Source of the DNA: Allochromatium warmingii
GTDB lineage: Bacteria > Pseudomonadota > Gammaproteobacteria > Chromatiales > Chromatiaceae
Length of the DNA stretch: 64,000 bases
Assembly: GCF_900107145.1 (NCBI RefSeq)
Contig: NZ_FNOW01000015.1
Span: 1 to 64,000 of the forward strand
Reading direction: 5' to 3'
The notes under the pieces were generated by a model. That model was not told the origin of the DNA, did not search any database, and was given only the letters and a program-made list of their open reading frames with translations. Shown one piece after another: positions 45,273-55,911 of this stretch (position 1 is its first letter; each line of letters opens with the position of its first letter). A program made the translations under genes and the position numbers.

Positions 45273-45485
45273 ATGAATGACATCAGCGCCATTTCCGCCA
45301 CTCCGTCTAGCCTTGCCGCACAAGCCACCGCTGCCCGTCAGACTGATACCGCCAGCGAAGTCAGTACCGCTGTATTCAAAAAAGCCCTTGATATTCAAGA
45401 ACAAGGCGCACTACAACTGATTAACAGCGTCACCACTCCATCAGCCAACATAATGAGTGGCAACACCATTAACACTACCGCTTGA
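45273..45485 (+). CDS. YjfB-like small protein
   Basis: A 70-residue protein with the features of the YjfB family (putative motility-associated protein): a serine/alanine-rich start, the central VFKKALDIQEQGALQLI and an asparagine/threonine-rich end MSGNTINTTA. The gene has a good purine-rich ribosome site (GAGAGAG) and a plausible small-protein composition. Members are often near flagellar or chemotaxis genes; here the only such trace is the chemoreceptor relic about 1 kb away. The molecular function is unknown. Confidence 0.8.
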   Translation: MNDISAISATPSSLAAQATAARQTDTASEVSTAVFKKALDIQEQGALQLINSVTTPSANIMSGNTINTTA

Positions 45486-45505
45486 GCACGCCTCCAGCGC
45501 GGCGC

Positions 45506-46612
45506 TCACGTCGGAGCGCCGCCCGCCGCCGTCAGCACCTCGCGATACACGGCTAGATTGCCGTCTACCATTGCATCTAGGGAAAACTCCCGCGCCATCA
45601 GCGCCCGCCCACCAGCTCCCAATGCCCGACGGTATTCCGGATCGGCAAGCACGACGCTCAATGCCGCCCGCAGTGCCGCCACATCCGCCGGCGGCACTAA
45701 CAGTCCAGTCTCACCCTCGCGCACCGCTTCGGGAATGCCGCCGACACGACTGGCGACAATCGGCACCCCGGCACTTGCGGCCTGAAGCAGCGAGACGCCC
45801 AGCCCTTCCATCAGCGCCGGATGCACCACCAGATCGAGTGCGGGCAACAGCGCGGCGAGATCGTCGCGAAAGCCCGCCAGTTGTACCGCTGCGCCCAGTC
45901 CGGCGGCGTCAATCTGCTGTTGCAGCGTCTGCGCCAGCGGCCCCTGACCGAAAAAACGCACCTGAATCTCAGGATGCGCGGTGAGCAACTCCGGCAGTGC
46001 CGCGAGCAAAAAACGATGCCCTTTGCGTGGAATCAACTGCGCGATCACGCCGATCAAACACGCCTCCGCTGGCACCTGAAGGCGGGCGCGACGCTCGGCG
46101 CGTTCGGCGGCGGTCAGCGGCGCGGAATAGCGATGTTCGACCGCACTGCGCACGACGCGCAATTGCTCCAACGGCAGCCCCTCGGCGATCAGCACCCGCC
46201 CGATGCCCTCAGAAATGGCGATGACGCGATCATGCAGCCGATACTTGAGCGCCACCAGCCAGCGCGGTTCGGGATTATCAACGCGGCGCGTATGAATCAC
46301 CGGCACGCCAGCTAATCGCGCCGCGCATCCGCCCATCACATCCGCCCCGATGCGACTGTGCAGATGCACCAGATCAGGACGCACGGCGCGGATCAGCCGG
46401 TACAGTCGCGGAATCAACAGCAGATCGGCATCGCCATGCATCGGCAAGCCGCACACATCGGCACACTCGGCAGCCGCTGCTGCCAGCGCACAGCCACGCG
46501 GACAGGCCAGCACATTCTGATGGCCACGCGCCGCCAAGCCGCGCATCAGATGCAGCGCCTGATAGGCGCCGCCGTAAAGATGCCGACCGCCTTCAACATG
46601 AAGAATTTTCAT
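45506..46612 (-). CDS. Glycosyltransferase family 4 protein
   Basis: A 368-residue GT-B glycosyltransferase of the GT4 class. It starts KILHVEGGRHLYGGAYQALH, a typical acceptor-side N-terminus, and carries the donor-binding RLQVPAEACLIGVIAQLIPRKG-like step and the EX7E motif in EGLGVSLLQAASAGVPIVAS. The ATG at 46612 lies one base after the stop of the upstream heptosyltransferase-like gene, so the two are translationally linked and probably act on the same glycan, likely lipopolysaccharide. The sugar and acceptor are not known. Confidence 0.88.
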   Translation of the reverse strand: MKILHVEGGRHLYGGAYQALHLMRGLAARGHQNVLACPRGCALAAAAAECADVCGLPMHGDADLLLIPRLYRLIRAVRPDLVHLHSRIGADVMGGCAARLAGVPVIHTRRVDNPEPRWLVALKYRLHDRVIAISEGIGRVLIAEGLPLEQLRVVRSAVEHRYSAPLTAAERAERRARLQVPAEACLIGVIAQLIPRKGHRFLLAALPELLTAHPEIQVRFFGQGPLAQTLQQQIDAAGLGAAVQLAGFRDDLAALLPALDLVVHPALMEGLGVSLLQAASAGVPIVASRVGGIPEAVREGETGLLVPPADVAALRAALSVVLADPEYRRALGAGGRALMAREFSLDAMVDGNLAVYREVLTAAGGAPT

Positions 46613-46613
46613 T

Positions 46614-47708
46614 TCACAATCGCAACACCGCATCGGCTTGGTGCAAAATGTCCTCAACGATCAGCGCCTGCATACAGTCAAAGCGTCCGTTGCAGGTCGG
46701 ATGGCGTTTGCATGGCGAGCAAGGGCGCGGCTGATAGAGCACCCGCGCATTAGCACGGGTTGTTTCCAGATAGGGACAGGTCGCGCCGAACAGCAGCACG
46801 CTTGGCGTTTCACAGGCGATGCCCATGTGCGACAGTCCGGTATCGACACCGATTAAGAGCGCGGCGCGGTCAATCAGCGCGGCCGCTTCGGTGAGGCTGG
46901 TCTGACCGACCAGATTGATCAAATGCTCATCGGCAGCCGCGACGATGCGTCGCGCTGCGTCGCCATCGCTCGGCCCGCCGAGCAGCACTGGAATCAATCC
47001 GAGTTCAGCGCGGAGCCGCTGCGCCAAATGCGCCCAGCGATCTTCAAACCAGTGTTTTTGCGGACGGGTCGTAAACGGACAGAGCACGGCATAGCCGTTC
47101 GCTAGGGATTCACGGGCAATCACCAAATCAGCCGCGAGCGCATCGGCGGCGCTGTAATACACGGCCATTTTGAAGTCATCGGCGTTCGGTAGCCCCAGCG
47201 TCGCGGCCAAAAAGCGATATTCCGAGCCAATCAACCGCACATCCCCGCCACGCGGCAGGCGGCGCGTCATCAGCCACTGACTGCCCTCGCGTGAGCCTAA
47301 GCCGATGCGCTCGCGGGCACCGGACAGCCAAGTAAGCAATCCGCTTTTGAGCAAACCTTGCAGATCGAGCGCCAAATCAAAGTCATAGTGGCGCAGATTG
47401 GCGCGGAGTGTGCGCACGCTCGCCCAGAGTTCAGCATAGCGGTGCGCCCGCCACAGCCGCTGCCAGTGACGCAGCGGACAGACGATGACGGTATCCAGAT
47501 CGGGATGTTGATCGAGCAGCGCGGCGCATTCCGGTTGCACCAGCCAAGCGATGTGCGCCTCGGGCCACTGCTGGCGCAGGGCGGCAATCAGCGGGGAAGC
47601 AAAAACGATGTCGCCGATGGCACTCAGCCGAACAATCAGGAGGGATTTTACGACCTGCGCCGAGCGGTCGGCGATCTGCGCCGCAGATGACCGCCGCCCG
47701 GTGCGCAC
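46614..47708 (-). CDS. Glycosyltransferase family 9 (heptosyltransferase-like)
   Basis: A 364-residue GT9 protein with the LPS heptosyltransferase signature: LLIVRLSAIGDIVFASPLI near the N-terminus, LDLQGLLKSGLLTWLSGA and a C-terminal LIGVDTGLSHMGIACETP. A cysteine-rich tail, PCSPCKRHPTCNGRFDC, is also common in this family. I chose the GTG at 47708, five bases after the stop of the FmdB-like gene; no ATG or GTG lies closer to the conserved start. It would add a sugar to the LPS core or another surface glycan. Linked to the GT4 gene downstream. Confidence 0.88.
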   Translation of the reverse strand: MRTGRRSSAAQIADRSAQVVKSLLIVRLSAIGDIVFASPLIAALRQQWPEAHIAWLVQPECAALLDQHPDLDTVIVCPLRHWQRLWRAHRYAELWASVRTLRANLRHYDFDLALDLQGLLKSGLLTWLSGARERIGLGSREGSQWLMTRRLPRGGDVRLIGSEYRFLAATLGLPNADDFKMAVYYSAADALAADLVIARESLANGYAVLCPFTTRPQKHWFEDRWAHLAQRLRAELGLIPVLLGGPSDGDAARRIVAAADEHLINLVGQTSLTEAAALIDRAALLIGVDTGLSHMGIACETPSVLLFGATCPYLETTRANARVLYQPRPCSPCKRHPTCNGRFDCMQALIVEDILHQADAVLRL

Positions 47709-47713
47709 GGCGC

Positions 47714-47977
47714 TCAATTCAACCCGCACATCCCGCCGCCACAGCAGGAGCCAGTCGGACAGGCGGGCGCGGGCGCACAGCCGCTGCCTAAGCTGGCGCT
47801 GGTGATGACGGTGCCGCCGGTGGCCAGCCGATGCACAGGCGCATCGGCCGGAGTATCGCCACAGTCGATGCCAGCCCGCGCACACAGCTCGCCCCAGTTG
47901 CTGAGGGTCTCGCTCATGCGGTGGCTGACTTCGATCACACGATCATTGGTATCACAACGGTAGTCATAGGTTGGCAT
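47714..47977 (-). CDS. FmdB-like zinc-ribbon protein
   Basis: An 87-residue protein beginning PTYDYRCDTNDRVIEVSHRMSE, the N-terminal pattern of the FmdB/CxxC regulatory-protein family. The expected CxxC of the first knuckle is incomplete (CDTND), while CARAGIDCG follows in the middle. The C-terminus is glycine- and cysteine-rich (CPTGSCCGGGMCG), as in many family members. The metal-binding capacity is therefore uncertain. It is five bases upstream of the GT9 start and probably co-transcribed with the two glycosyltransferases. Confidence 0.75.
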   Translation of the reverse strand: MPTYDYRCDTNDRVIEVSHRMSETLSNWGELCARAGIDCGDTPADAPVHRLATGGTVITSASLGSGCAPAPACPTGSCCGGGMCGLN

Positions 47978-48210
47978 ATCAGCATTACTCCAGCTAGCTA
48001 GTGATCTAGCAATAATCTTGCTCACTTTCTGCATGAATCAAGCAGTTGACGGGCGCGATTATATGGAGAGCGATGCCGAGGCGCAAAGCCTGTGCCCGAG
48101 CACTAGCGGTCACGGTAAAGCCACACGCCCGCACACTGGTTTATGCTATGTTGCGCCCCGGCGACGACGGCAGTCGCTGCTGTAATCTCAATATTTTAAG
48201 GAGTTCATGC

Positions 48211-48687
48211 TTGCGCACTGTGGTCTATCCCGGAACCTTCGACCCCATCACGAACGGCCATGTAGATTTGATCCATCGGGCCGCGCAGTTGTTTGAGCGC
48301 GTGGTGGTGGCGGTGGCGGCTGACACCGGCAAATCGCCGGTTTTTTCGACTGAAGAACGGGTCGAGCTGGTGCGCGGCAGTGTGACGGCCTGCGCGAATG
48401 TCGAGATCCTGCCCTTTGAAGGTTTGCTGGTGAATTTCGCCCGCAACCTCGGGGTGTCGGTCATCATGCGCGGGCTGCGGGCGGTCTCGGATTTTGAGTA
48501 CGAGTTTCAGCTTGCGGGCATGAATCGGCGCATGGCTCCGGATATCGAGACGCTCTTTCTCACCCCAGCCGAGCAGTATGCGTATATCTCCTCGTCGCTG
48601 GTACGTGAGATTGCCCGACTGCGCGGGGATGTCTCAACCTTTGTCTCCCCGACAGTACAGGCTGCATTGCGTGCGCGGTTTGGTTAA
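48211..48687 (+). CDS. coaD: Phosphopantetheine adenylyltransferase
   Basis: A 158-residue nucleotidyltransferase that makes dephospho-CoA from 4'-phosphopantetheine and [21 protein letters not shown] carries the TxGH-type motif (TNGH), and [19 protein letters not shown] is the conserved C-terminal ISSTxxR region. The start is a TTG at 48211, chosen because AAGGAG stands seven bases upstream and the length equals E. coli CoaD (159); upstream ATG codons in frame have no support. It is followed by a ferredoxin gene, a common pairing in gammaproteobacteria. Confidence 0.95.
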   Translation: MRTVVYPGTFDPITNGHVDLIHRAAQLFERVVVAVAADTGKSPVFSTEERVELVRGSVTACANVEILPFEGLLVNFARNLGVSVIMRGLRAVSDFEYEFQLAGMNRRMAPDIETLFLTPAEQYAYISSSLVREIARLRGDVSTFVSPTVQAALRARFG

Positions 48688-49047
<360 letters not shown>

Positions 49048-49294
49048 GTGCGGCTGTAGGCGTCGCGCCCGTGCCAGATGAGATGGTGCGGGCCGCGCCG
49101 CGCCGATGCTGCGGTCTGGAAGCACTGCTAGGCGTGCTTGTCAACACAAGCCGCCGCCCCGATTCAACAGGCCGCCACCGTTTGCGTGTTTTTTGAAGGT
49201 GGCCGGCGTCTGGGTGAGACTGCGGGATGCCTCGATTCCCGACTCACACGGTCGCATCCCCCCCCATTCTCCCTAATTTAGCGGAACTCAAGCC

Positions 49295-50716
49295 ATGCTT
49301 GCGGCTGAAACCTCGGTCGAGTACTACCTGATACTCGGACTCGTCATTCTGGCGTTCTGTTCGCTCAACCTGATTGTCCTGACTGTGGCGCGGCGGGTGC
49401 TGCCGGAGCGACGGCTGACGGTGGCGCGGCTGAATGCGGCGGACTGTCCATCGGTGTTGGTGCAACTGCCGCTCTTCAATGAGGGCGATTTGATTGAGCG
49501 CATTTTGGCGGCAACGCTGGCGCTCGACTGGCCGCGTGAGCGGCTGAGTATTCAGGTGCTCGACGATAGCACCGACGGTTCGTTGGCGGTTAGTCAGCGA
49601 GCGGTGGCGGCGCTCAAACAACAGGGCGTGCAGATTGAATTGCTGCATCGGGTGCAGCGCACGGCGTTCAAAGCTGGGGCGCTGGCTGCTGGACTGGAAC
49701 GCTCGACTGCGCCCTTTGTGGCGATTTTTGATGCTGATTTCATTCCACCTCCCGATTTTTTGCAGCGCACCGTCGGCGCACTGGTCGCGCATCCCGAACT
49801 GGCCTATGTCCAGACGCGCTGGGGACATCTGAACCGCGATGACAGTATCTTGACGCGGATTCAGGCGCGGTTACTCGATTCACATTTTGGCGTCGAACAA
49901 GAAGCACGCTGGCGGCTGGGTCTGCCGCTGCCGTTTAACGGCACCTGCGGACTGTGGCGACGGGCGGCGATTGACGAAGCCGGCGGCTGGGATGGCGACA
50001 CGCTCACCGAAGATTTAGATTTAAGCCTGCGCGCGCATTTAGTCGGCTGGCGTTCGGGATTTATGGGCGATCTGCTGGTGCCCGGCGTGCTGCCGACCTC
50101 GGCGCGGGCGTGGCGCGTGCAGCAGTTCCGCTGGACGAAAGGCTTTGCCCAGTGCTTTATTAAGCTCACGCCGTTGATTTGGCGCAGTCCACGACTGGCG
50201 ATCTGGCAAAAACTGATGATGAGTTTCCAAATTGGTCAGCCGCTGGCGTTTGTTGTCGGTGTCGCCTGTTTGATTATGGGCTTGCCGTTTATGGCGGGCG
50301 CGGTGGTTGGCGGCAGTGGTCTGAGTTTCGCGGCCTTTACCGCATCGTTTCTCGGCTTTGCAGCGCCGATTGCGTTTTTGGCCACCGCTGGACGTGGTAC
50401 CGGCTGGCGGCAAGCGGTCGTTGAGATTTTCGGCGCACTCGCCTTAACCAGCGGTCTGCTCTTGTCGAACGCACGCGGCGGCGTTGAAGCCCTGCTTGGT
50501 CATCGCACTGAGTTTGTCCGCACCCCCAAAGCCCGCGACCGCAAAACTGCCCGCGCTCCGATCTGGCGCAATGGTGCGGCAGAACTGGCCGTCGGTCTGG
50601 CGCTGCTGGGCTTTGCGCTGATTGAGCAACCGGTTGCCGTGCTCTATCTGGCCATGCTGATCGGCGGTTTGGTTGGGTTAGGCGCAATGCAAATGCGCGA
50701 TAGTCAGGCGGCGTGA
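49295..50716 (+). CDS. Membrane glycosyltransferase family 2 (cellulose-synthase-like)
   Basis: A 473-residue processive-type GT2 enzyme. One N-terminal membrane helix is followed by the catalytic domain with VLDDSTDGS, the DxD-like FDADFIPP, the TED motif in LTEDLDLS and QQFRW, the acceptor-site motif of cellulose and related synthases. Several membrane helices fill the last third (about 300-400 and 430-470). There is no PilZ domain and no bcs gene nearby, so a glucomannan- or glucan-like synthase or a lipid glycosyltransferase is equally possible. A run of eight C (49258-49265) lies 29 bases before the start. Confidence 0.88.
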   Translation: MLAAETSVEYYLILGLVILAFCSLNLIVLTVARRVLPERRLTVARLNAADCPSVLVQLPLFNEGDLIERILAATLALDWPRERLSIQVLDDSTDGSLAVSQRAVAALKQQGVQIELLHRVQRTAFKAGALAAGLERSTAPFVAIFDADFIPPPDFLQRTVGALVAHPELAYVQTRWGHLNRDDSILTRIQARLLDSHFGVEQEARWRLGLPLPFNGTCGLWRRAAIDEAGGWDGDTLTEDLDLSLRAHLVGWRSGFMGDLLVPGVLPTSARAWRVQQFRWTKGFAQCFIKLTPLIWRSPRLAIWQKLMMSFQIGQPLAFVVGVACLIMGLPFMAGAVVGGSGLSFAAFTASFLGFAAPIAFLATAGRGTGWRQAVVEIFGALALTSGLLLSNARGGVEALLGHRTEFVRTPKARDRKTARAPIWRNGAAELAVGLALLGFALIEQPVAVLYLAMLIGGLVGLGAMQMRDSQAA

Positions 50717-50721
50717 GTTAG

Positions 50722-50835
50722 GAGCTTCCAGCTATCAGCCGCCAGCTTCCAGCAAAGACGGCCGTGCAGGTTAAGCGACGCTATCAGCTAACCGAAAGCG
50801 GGTAGCTGATAACTGGAGGCTGGAAGCTGATCGCT
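50722..50835. repeat. Dispersed repeat family II, inverted pair
   Basis: The left part (50722-50753) reads GAGCTTCCAGCTATCAGCC and GCCAGCTTCCAGC; the right part (50780-50835) contains its complement, GCTGATAACTGG and AGGCTGGAAGCTGATCGC. The arms can pair over an interval of about 25 bases. Related single units occur at 16845-16886 and 38949-38989. The repeat ends just before the cheB/cheR fusion gene. Confidence 0.8.
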
Positions 50836-50860
50836 AAAAAAAACACGAGAGGGTGTCTCG

Positions 50861-53809
50861 ATGGCAAGTGCAGCGCGATTTGATGGCTATGTGGTAGCCA
50901 TCGGCGCTTCAGCTGGTGGGCTGGATGCGTTGGAGCGGTTTTTTCAGGGATTGCCCACAGATACCGGCGCGGCCTATGTCGTCGTGCAGCATCTCTCGCC
51001 CGATCACAAAAGCATGATGGCGAATCTGCTCGCCCGTCATACGCCGATGCCGGTGGTGACGGTCGAGCACGATATGCGCGTCGAAGTCAATCGCGTGCAT
51101 TTAATTCCGCCCGCTAGTTTAATGACCGTGAGCGGCGATACGCTGCGCTTGAGTCCAAAAAATCCACGCGGTTTAACCCTGCCGATTGATCTATTTTTTA
51201 GTTCATTAGCGAAAGAATTTGGCAATCATGCGATTGGCGTAATTCTCTCCGGTACCGGCTCAGATGGAACACGCGGCGCGGTCGCTATCAATGATGCTGG
51301 CGGTTTTTTGGTTGCTCAAGATCCCGAAACGGCAAAATTCGACGGAATGCCGCGCAGTGTCATCGCGACCAGTTTAGTTGATGCCATTCTCCCGCCGGAA
51401 GCGATTGGCCCGCGTCTGCTCGATCATATTCATCAGCGCCCCCAGCCAAAAGTGCGCCCGCCGTCAATGGCAATGGAAATTGACCGCGATAGTGCCCATG
51501 AAGAAGTCATGCACCTGTTGCAGCATTCGGGCGGCATTGATTTCCGTGAATATAAACCGGCAACTGTGATGCGGCGCATGGAACGGCGGATGCAAGTGCG
51601 CCAAACGCCGGATTTGCTGAATTATGTCCGATTATTAAGTGCCGATCGCGGGGAATTAGCAACGCTGCGGCGTGAATTATTGATTCCCGTAACCAGCTTT
51701 TTCCGTGACCCGGATGCTTTTGAAGTTTTAGCTGAAACCGCTGTGCGCACCATTGTTAGCGATCATAATGGCAATCAGCCGATTCGCGTTTGGGTGCCCG
51801 GCGTGGCCACCGGGGAAGAAGCCTATTCCTTAGCCATTTTATTCGCTGAAGCTTTTGAAAAAGCGCGGCGCTGGCCGAATTTCAAATTATTTGCCACCGA
51901 TGTTGAGCCGCAAAATATCGAAGTTGCTGGCGCAGGCGTGTTTAGTGAAGCGATTACTGCTGAAATTTCTCCTGAGCGATTAGAGCAATTTTTTATTAAA
52001 CGCGGCAATCATTTTGTCGTTAAAACTGAAATTCGCCAAAGCATTGTTTTTGCGCGACATAATTTGCTTGACGATCCGCCGTTTACGCGCATGGATTTGG
52101 TTTCCTGCCGCAATCTGCTGATTTATTTCCGCCCCGAAGCCCAAGAACGCGCCCTGCGCCGCTTGCAATATGCCCTTGCGCCGGGCGGTTTTCTGTTTCT
52201 CGGGCCGAGTGAAACTATTGCGAATTTGCATACCGATTTCACGGCGGTCAGCTCGAAACATAAAATTTATCGCATTCTGCGCCATGTCGCGCTGCCGCTC
52301 GATGCGGCCAATCCGCCACGCACGCGCCAGACGACTATCATTCCGACTCCGCCGCGTCCGGGGATGCGCACCCGTGGTGTTGCGACCGATGCCGCCGCCA
52401 TTGATGCCGCGCAGGGGCTGCTGCTACGCGGCTATGCGCCCACCAGCTTGCTGCTGAATCAGCGCCACGATCTGCTGCATGTGTTCGGCGATGTCGGCCC
52501 CTATCTGCGCATCGGTGAGGGCAGTGTCAGCCTCGATCTGTCGAAACTGCTGCCCGGTTCGCTGGTTGCCGTCGCTAAAGCCTTACTGTACAAGGCCGCC
52601 CGCGACCGCGTGCCGCTGCGTTCCGACATCATTGGATTGGCGCTGGCCGATGATCGCACCGAGCGCCTGCGTTTGGTGGCACGTCCGGTCGAGCCACCGG
52701 GCGGGGAATTGCATCTTTTATTATCATTTGAACCGCTGACCAGTTACACGCCCGATGATGTGCTGCCGCCCGAACCTGGCACGCTGCGCATGATTGAAGG
52801 CGAAGCGGTTAAATCCATTGAAACGATCAGTCTTGACCGCGAAACCAGCCAGCGGATTGAAAATCTGGAGCGGGAATTAGCTGCCACCCGCGAGAGTTTG
52901 CAAGCGACTATCGAAGAATTAGAAACGGCGAACGAAGAATTACAAGCGACCAATGAAGAACTCATGGCCTCAAATGAAGAATTGCAAAGCTCAAATGAAG
53001 AGCTGCAATCGGTCAATGAGGAGCTGTATACCGTTAATGCCGAAAATCAGGAAAAGATCGAAATTCTCAATCGCCTGAATGCCGATCTGGATAGCATGGC
53101 GAAAGCAGCGTCGATTGCGACAATCTTTGTCGATTCGCAATTACGCCTCACGCGCTTTACGCCCGAAGCGACGACCCTGTTTAAAATCCGCGACGGTGAT
53201 CTCGGTCGCCCCATCGACGATTTTACCAATCTGCTGCAATATCCCGATTTTATTACCGATCTGCGTCAAACCATTGCGCGGGGCGAAATGTTTGAGCATG
53301 AAATTCGCGCCGTCAATAATCGACAATATTTAGTGCGCGTGCTGCCCTATGCCGTGCGCAATAGTGAACCACGCGGTGCGGTCGCCACCTTTGTTGATGT
53401 CACCACATTACGGGATATTGAGCATTTGCAAGCGGTGCTTGATTCACTCCCCGAGCATGTTGCGGTATTAGATAGCAAAGGCTGTATTACGATGGCAAAT
53501 AATGCCTGGTGTGAATTTGCGCGGACGCATGGTGATCCTGAATTGCGCGAAACTGGCGTCGGTGCGGATTATCTTGCGGCCTGTGAAGATGGCCGTTTAG
53601 CGGGTGCGCCTCATGCACGCGAAGCCGTGGCGGGAATTAGACAGGTGATGTCCGGCGAACGCACCGCCTTTTATCTGGAATATGCTGCATCATTAGGCAC
53701 TGTGCCGCAGTGGTATTTAATGTATGTCGCGCCGATTCGACATGCCCGCGCTGGAGTCGTCGTCAGTCATATCAATATCACTGATTGGATTAAGCGGCGC
53801 GATGACTGA
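50861..53809 (+). CDS. CheB-CheR-PAS fusion protein
   Basis: A 982-residue cytoplasmic signalling protein. Residues about 8-195 are a CheB methylesterase domain with the triad S17 (IGASAGG), H44 (VVQHLSPDH) and D135 (GTGSDGTRG). Residues about 215-475 are a CheR methyltransferase domain with RREL-to-FRDPDAF and the SAM motif [15 protein letters not shown] glutamate/asparagine-rich coiled coil follows at about 665-735 (repeats of ATNEEL-type heptads), then two PAS domains to the end. There is no receiver or kinase domain. It overlaps the next gene by eight bases, which links it to c-di-GMP turnover. Its targets are unlikely to be ordinary chemoreceptors, since none is intact nearby. Confidence 0.92.
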   Translation: MASAARFDGYVVAIGASAGGLDALERFFQGLPTDTGAAYVVVQHLSPDHKSMMANLLARHTPMPVVTVEHDMRVEVNRVHLIPPASLMTVSGDTLRLSPKNPRGLTLPIDLFFSSLAKEFGNHAIGVILSGTGSDGTRGAVAINDAGGFLVAQDPETAKFDGMPRSVIATSLVDAILPPEAIGPRLLDHIHQRPQPKVRPPSMAMEIDRDSAHEEVMHLLQHSGGIDFREYKPATVMRRMERRMQVRQTPDLLNYVRLLSADRGELATLRRELLIPVTSFFRDPDAFEVLAETAVRTIVSDHNGNQPIRVWVPGVATGEEAYSLAILFAEAFEKARRWPNFKLFATDVEPQNIEVAGAGVFSEAITAEISPERLEQFFIKRGNHFVVKTEIRQSIVFARHNLLDDPPFTRMDLVSCRNLLIYFRPEAQERALRRLQYALAPGGFLFLGPSETIANLHTDFTAVSSKHKIYRILRHVALPLDAANPPRTRQTTIIPTPPRPGMRTRGVATDAAAIDAAQGLLLRGYAPTSLLLNQRHDLLHVFGDVGPYLRIGEGSVSLDLSKLLPGSLVAVAKALLYKAARDRVPLRSDIIGLALADDRTERLRLVARPVEPPGGELHLLLSFEPLTSYTPDDVLPPEPGTLRMIEGEAVKSIETISLDRETSQRIENLERELAATRESLQATIEELETANEELQATNEELMASNEELQSSNEELQSVNEELYTVNAENQEKIEILNRLNADLDSMAKAASIATIFVDSQLRLTRFTPEATTLFKIRDGDLGRPIDDFTNLLQYPDFITDLRQTIARGEMFEHEIRAVNNRQYLVRVLPYAVRNSEPRGAVATFVDVTTLRDIEHLQAVLDSLPEHVAVLDSKGCITMANNAWCEFARTHGDPELRETGVGADYLAACEDGRLAGAPHAREAVAGIRQVMSGERTAFYLEYAASLGTVPQWYLMYVAPIRHARAGVVVSHINITDWIKRRDD

Positions 53810-55793
53810 CCGGCACCCGCCGTCCAAATCGTCTGTTATACCGCCTGAATTAACGCAGGCCACTGCCACGAGCACGTCCACGACCCTCACCCATGATGTC
53901 CGCGAACGGGCATTAGCCGCATTACGTGCTCATCGTTTTGATTTAGCTGAGGCGCTTTTGAGCAGTGCTGATCCTGGTCAAGAGGTGCTGATTGAAAATC
54001 TACGTATTTATCAAGCTGAATTAGAAATTCAGAATGATGAATTGCTTCAAAGCCAACAGCGCACTCAAGAATCCTTGTCGCGCTTTTCGTCGTTTTTTAA
54101 TACTTTGCCGATTGCCGAAATCGTGATTGATCGGCAAGGGCTGATTTATGAAGCGAATTTAACTGCACAACGGTTATTTCGTTTGCGCCCGACGCATTTT
54201 CATCAGCATTTTTTCGGACGCCTCATTACTGAAGCAGATCGGGCGAATGTCATCAGTGCCTGGGGTAATTTGCGCAGCGACGGAACAGTGATTCTCCCAG
54301 AAGTACGTTTTCGTGTCGCCGATGATACCGATTTTATTGCTGATTTACATATTGCCTCGATTCCGAGTCTCGATGCCAGCACCCAGCATTATGTTTGTGC
54401 GATTATTGATCGCACTGAAGCAGTACAACAGCGCCAACGGTTACGCGAAACCAGCGAGCGGCTTGATTATCTCGCCCACCATGATGCGCTGACTGGATTA
54501 GCGAATCGCGCTTGTTTTCAGGAGCGATTAGAACAATGTCTCCAACGCGCCAAACGCTATCAACGACAATTTGCGCTGCTCTTTCTGGATCTCGACCGTT
54601 TTAAAGAAGTCAATGATACCCTCGGGCATCATATCGGCGATGTGCTATTGCGGCAGGTGGCAGCGGTCTTGTCACAACAAATTCGCGATGTCGATACCAT
54701 TGCACGGCTTGGCGGTGATGAATTTGTCATTATTCTCGAAGATGTGCCCGAACCGCGCTTTATTGCGCACTTTGTCAATCGTTTGCTCGAAGCCTTTAAA
54801 GCACCGTTTCAATTAGATGGCCGCGAATTTTTTGTCACGGCGAGTATCGGGATTAGTCTCTATCCCGATGATGGTACCGATTTAGAAACCTTGGTGCGGC
54901 GTGCTGATATTGCCATGTATCAAACCAAAAAAAGCGGTCGCAACGGCTTTAATTTCTTCGCACCAACGATGTCTGTTGGCGCAGTAGAACGGCTGCATTT
55001 AGAGCATGATTTGCGTTTAGCGATGCAGCGCAATGAATTTATGTTGTATTATCAACCACAAGTTGATCTACACAGCGGTAAATTGATTGGTGTCGAAGCA
55101 CTCTGCCGCTGGCAGCATCCGCAAATGGGTGTGTTATTGCCGAATTTATTTATTCCGATGGCTGAAGATCTTGGACTAATTGATGAGCTAGGATTGCGGA
55201 TGGTCGAAATGGGCTGTCGTCAGATGATGGCTTGGGATCAAGCTGGTTTGCAGGTGCCGCGCTTGGCCGTCAATCTCTCTGTGCGTGAATTAGAACGCTC
55301 GCAATTACCGCAACAAATTGCTGATATTTTGCAACGGACAGGATTAAATCCGGCGCGTTTAGAATTGGAAGTGACAGAATCTAAGCTAATGCGCCATGCA
55401 GATATGGCGATTCAGGCGCTTAATGCTTTGCGGGCGTTGGGAATCACGCTGGCGATTGATGATTTCGGCACCGGGTATTCGTCACTGTCCTATTTGAAAC
55501 GCTTGCCCTTGCATCGGCTCAAGATCGACCGCTCGTTCATCCGCGATTTAACCCATGATGTCAATGATGATTCGATTGCCCGTGCGATTATTGCGCTCGG
55601 TCATAATTTGGGATTTGAGGTGCTGGCTGAAGGGATTGAATCACGCGAGCAGGCCGAATTTCTTTCTGGTGAAGGCTGTTTAGAAGGGCAGGGTTATTTA
55701 TATAGCCGTCCGATGACAGCGGATGAATTGCAGCTTCATTGGCAGGCGACGCTAGAACCGCACCTTAAGCCGAATGCGCCGCCAAATGCCTAA
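53802..55793 (+). CDS. PAS-GGDEF-EAL protein
   Basis: A 663-residue protein for making and/or degrading c-di-GMP. The N-terminal 80 residues include a short helical segment (QAELEIQNDELLQSQQ). A PAS domain follows at about 95-210, then a cyclase domain with LFLDLDRFKEVNDTLGHH and intact GGDEF near 303, and an EAL domain with the intact motif GVEALCRW near 431 and IDDFGTGYSSLSYLKRLP. Both catalytic signatures are complete. The ATG at 53802 overlaps the stop of the CheB-CheR fusion, so the pair is translated together. No membrane segment is present. Confidence 0.93.
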   Translation: MTDRHPPSKSSVIPPELTQATATSTSTTLTHDVRERALAALRAHRFDLAEALLSSADPGQEVLIENLRIYQAELEIQNDELLQSQQRTQESLSRFSSFFNTLPIAEIVIDRQGLIYEANLTAQRLFRLRPTHFHQHFFGRLITEADRANVISAWGNLRSDGTVILPEVRFRVADDTDFIADLHIASIPSLDASTQHYVCAIIDRTEAVQQRQRLRETSERLDYLAHHDALTGLANRACFQERLEQCLQRAKRYQRQFALLFLDLDRFKEVNDTLGHHIGDVLLRQVAAVLSQQIRDVDTIARLGGDEFVIILEDVPEPRFIAHFVNRLLEAFKAPFQLDGREFFVTASIGISLYPDDGTDLETLVRRADIAMYQTKKSGRNGFNFFAPTMSVGAVERLHLEHDLRLAMQRNEFMLYYQPQVDLHSGKLIGVEALCRWQHPQMGVLLPNLFIPMAEDLGLIDELGLRMVEMGCRQMMAWDQAGLQVPRLAVNLSVRELERSQLPQQIADILQRTGLNPARLELEVTESKLMRHADMAIQALNALRALGITLAIDDFGTGYSSLSYLKRLPLHRLKIDRSFIRDLTHDVNDDSIARAIIALGHNLGFEVLAEGIESREQAEFLSGEGCLEGQGYLYSRPMTADELQLHWQATLEPHLKPNAPPNA

Positions 55794-55911
55794 CAGCGTC
55801 GCACGCGCCAGCTCCGTCCGCCCCCCGAATTATTTAAGGATCGTCGCGCTGATCGCGAGCGGCGATATACTGCGCGACTTGGTTTCATTCCCGCGAGGTT
55901 AATAAAAACCC

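Noticed and set aside
45499-45522. Hairpin GCGGCGCTC / GAGCGCCGC as a terminator between convergent genes
   Set aside because: The 9-bp stem is perfect, but no T-run follows on either strand and it overlaps the glycosyltransferase 3' end; it may simply be GC-rich coding sequence.
46614-47885. Longer start for the GT9 protein covering the FmdB-like gene
   Set aside because: The extra 59 residues are arginine/histidine-rich and overlap the complete FmdB-like reading frame; the GTG at 47708 is the better start.
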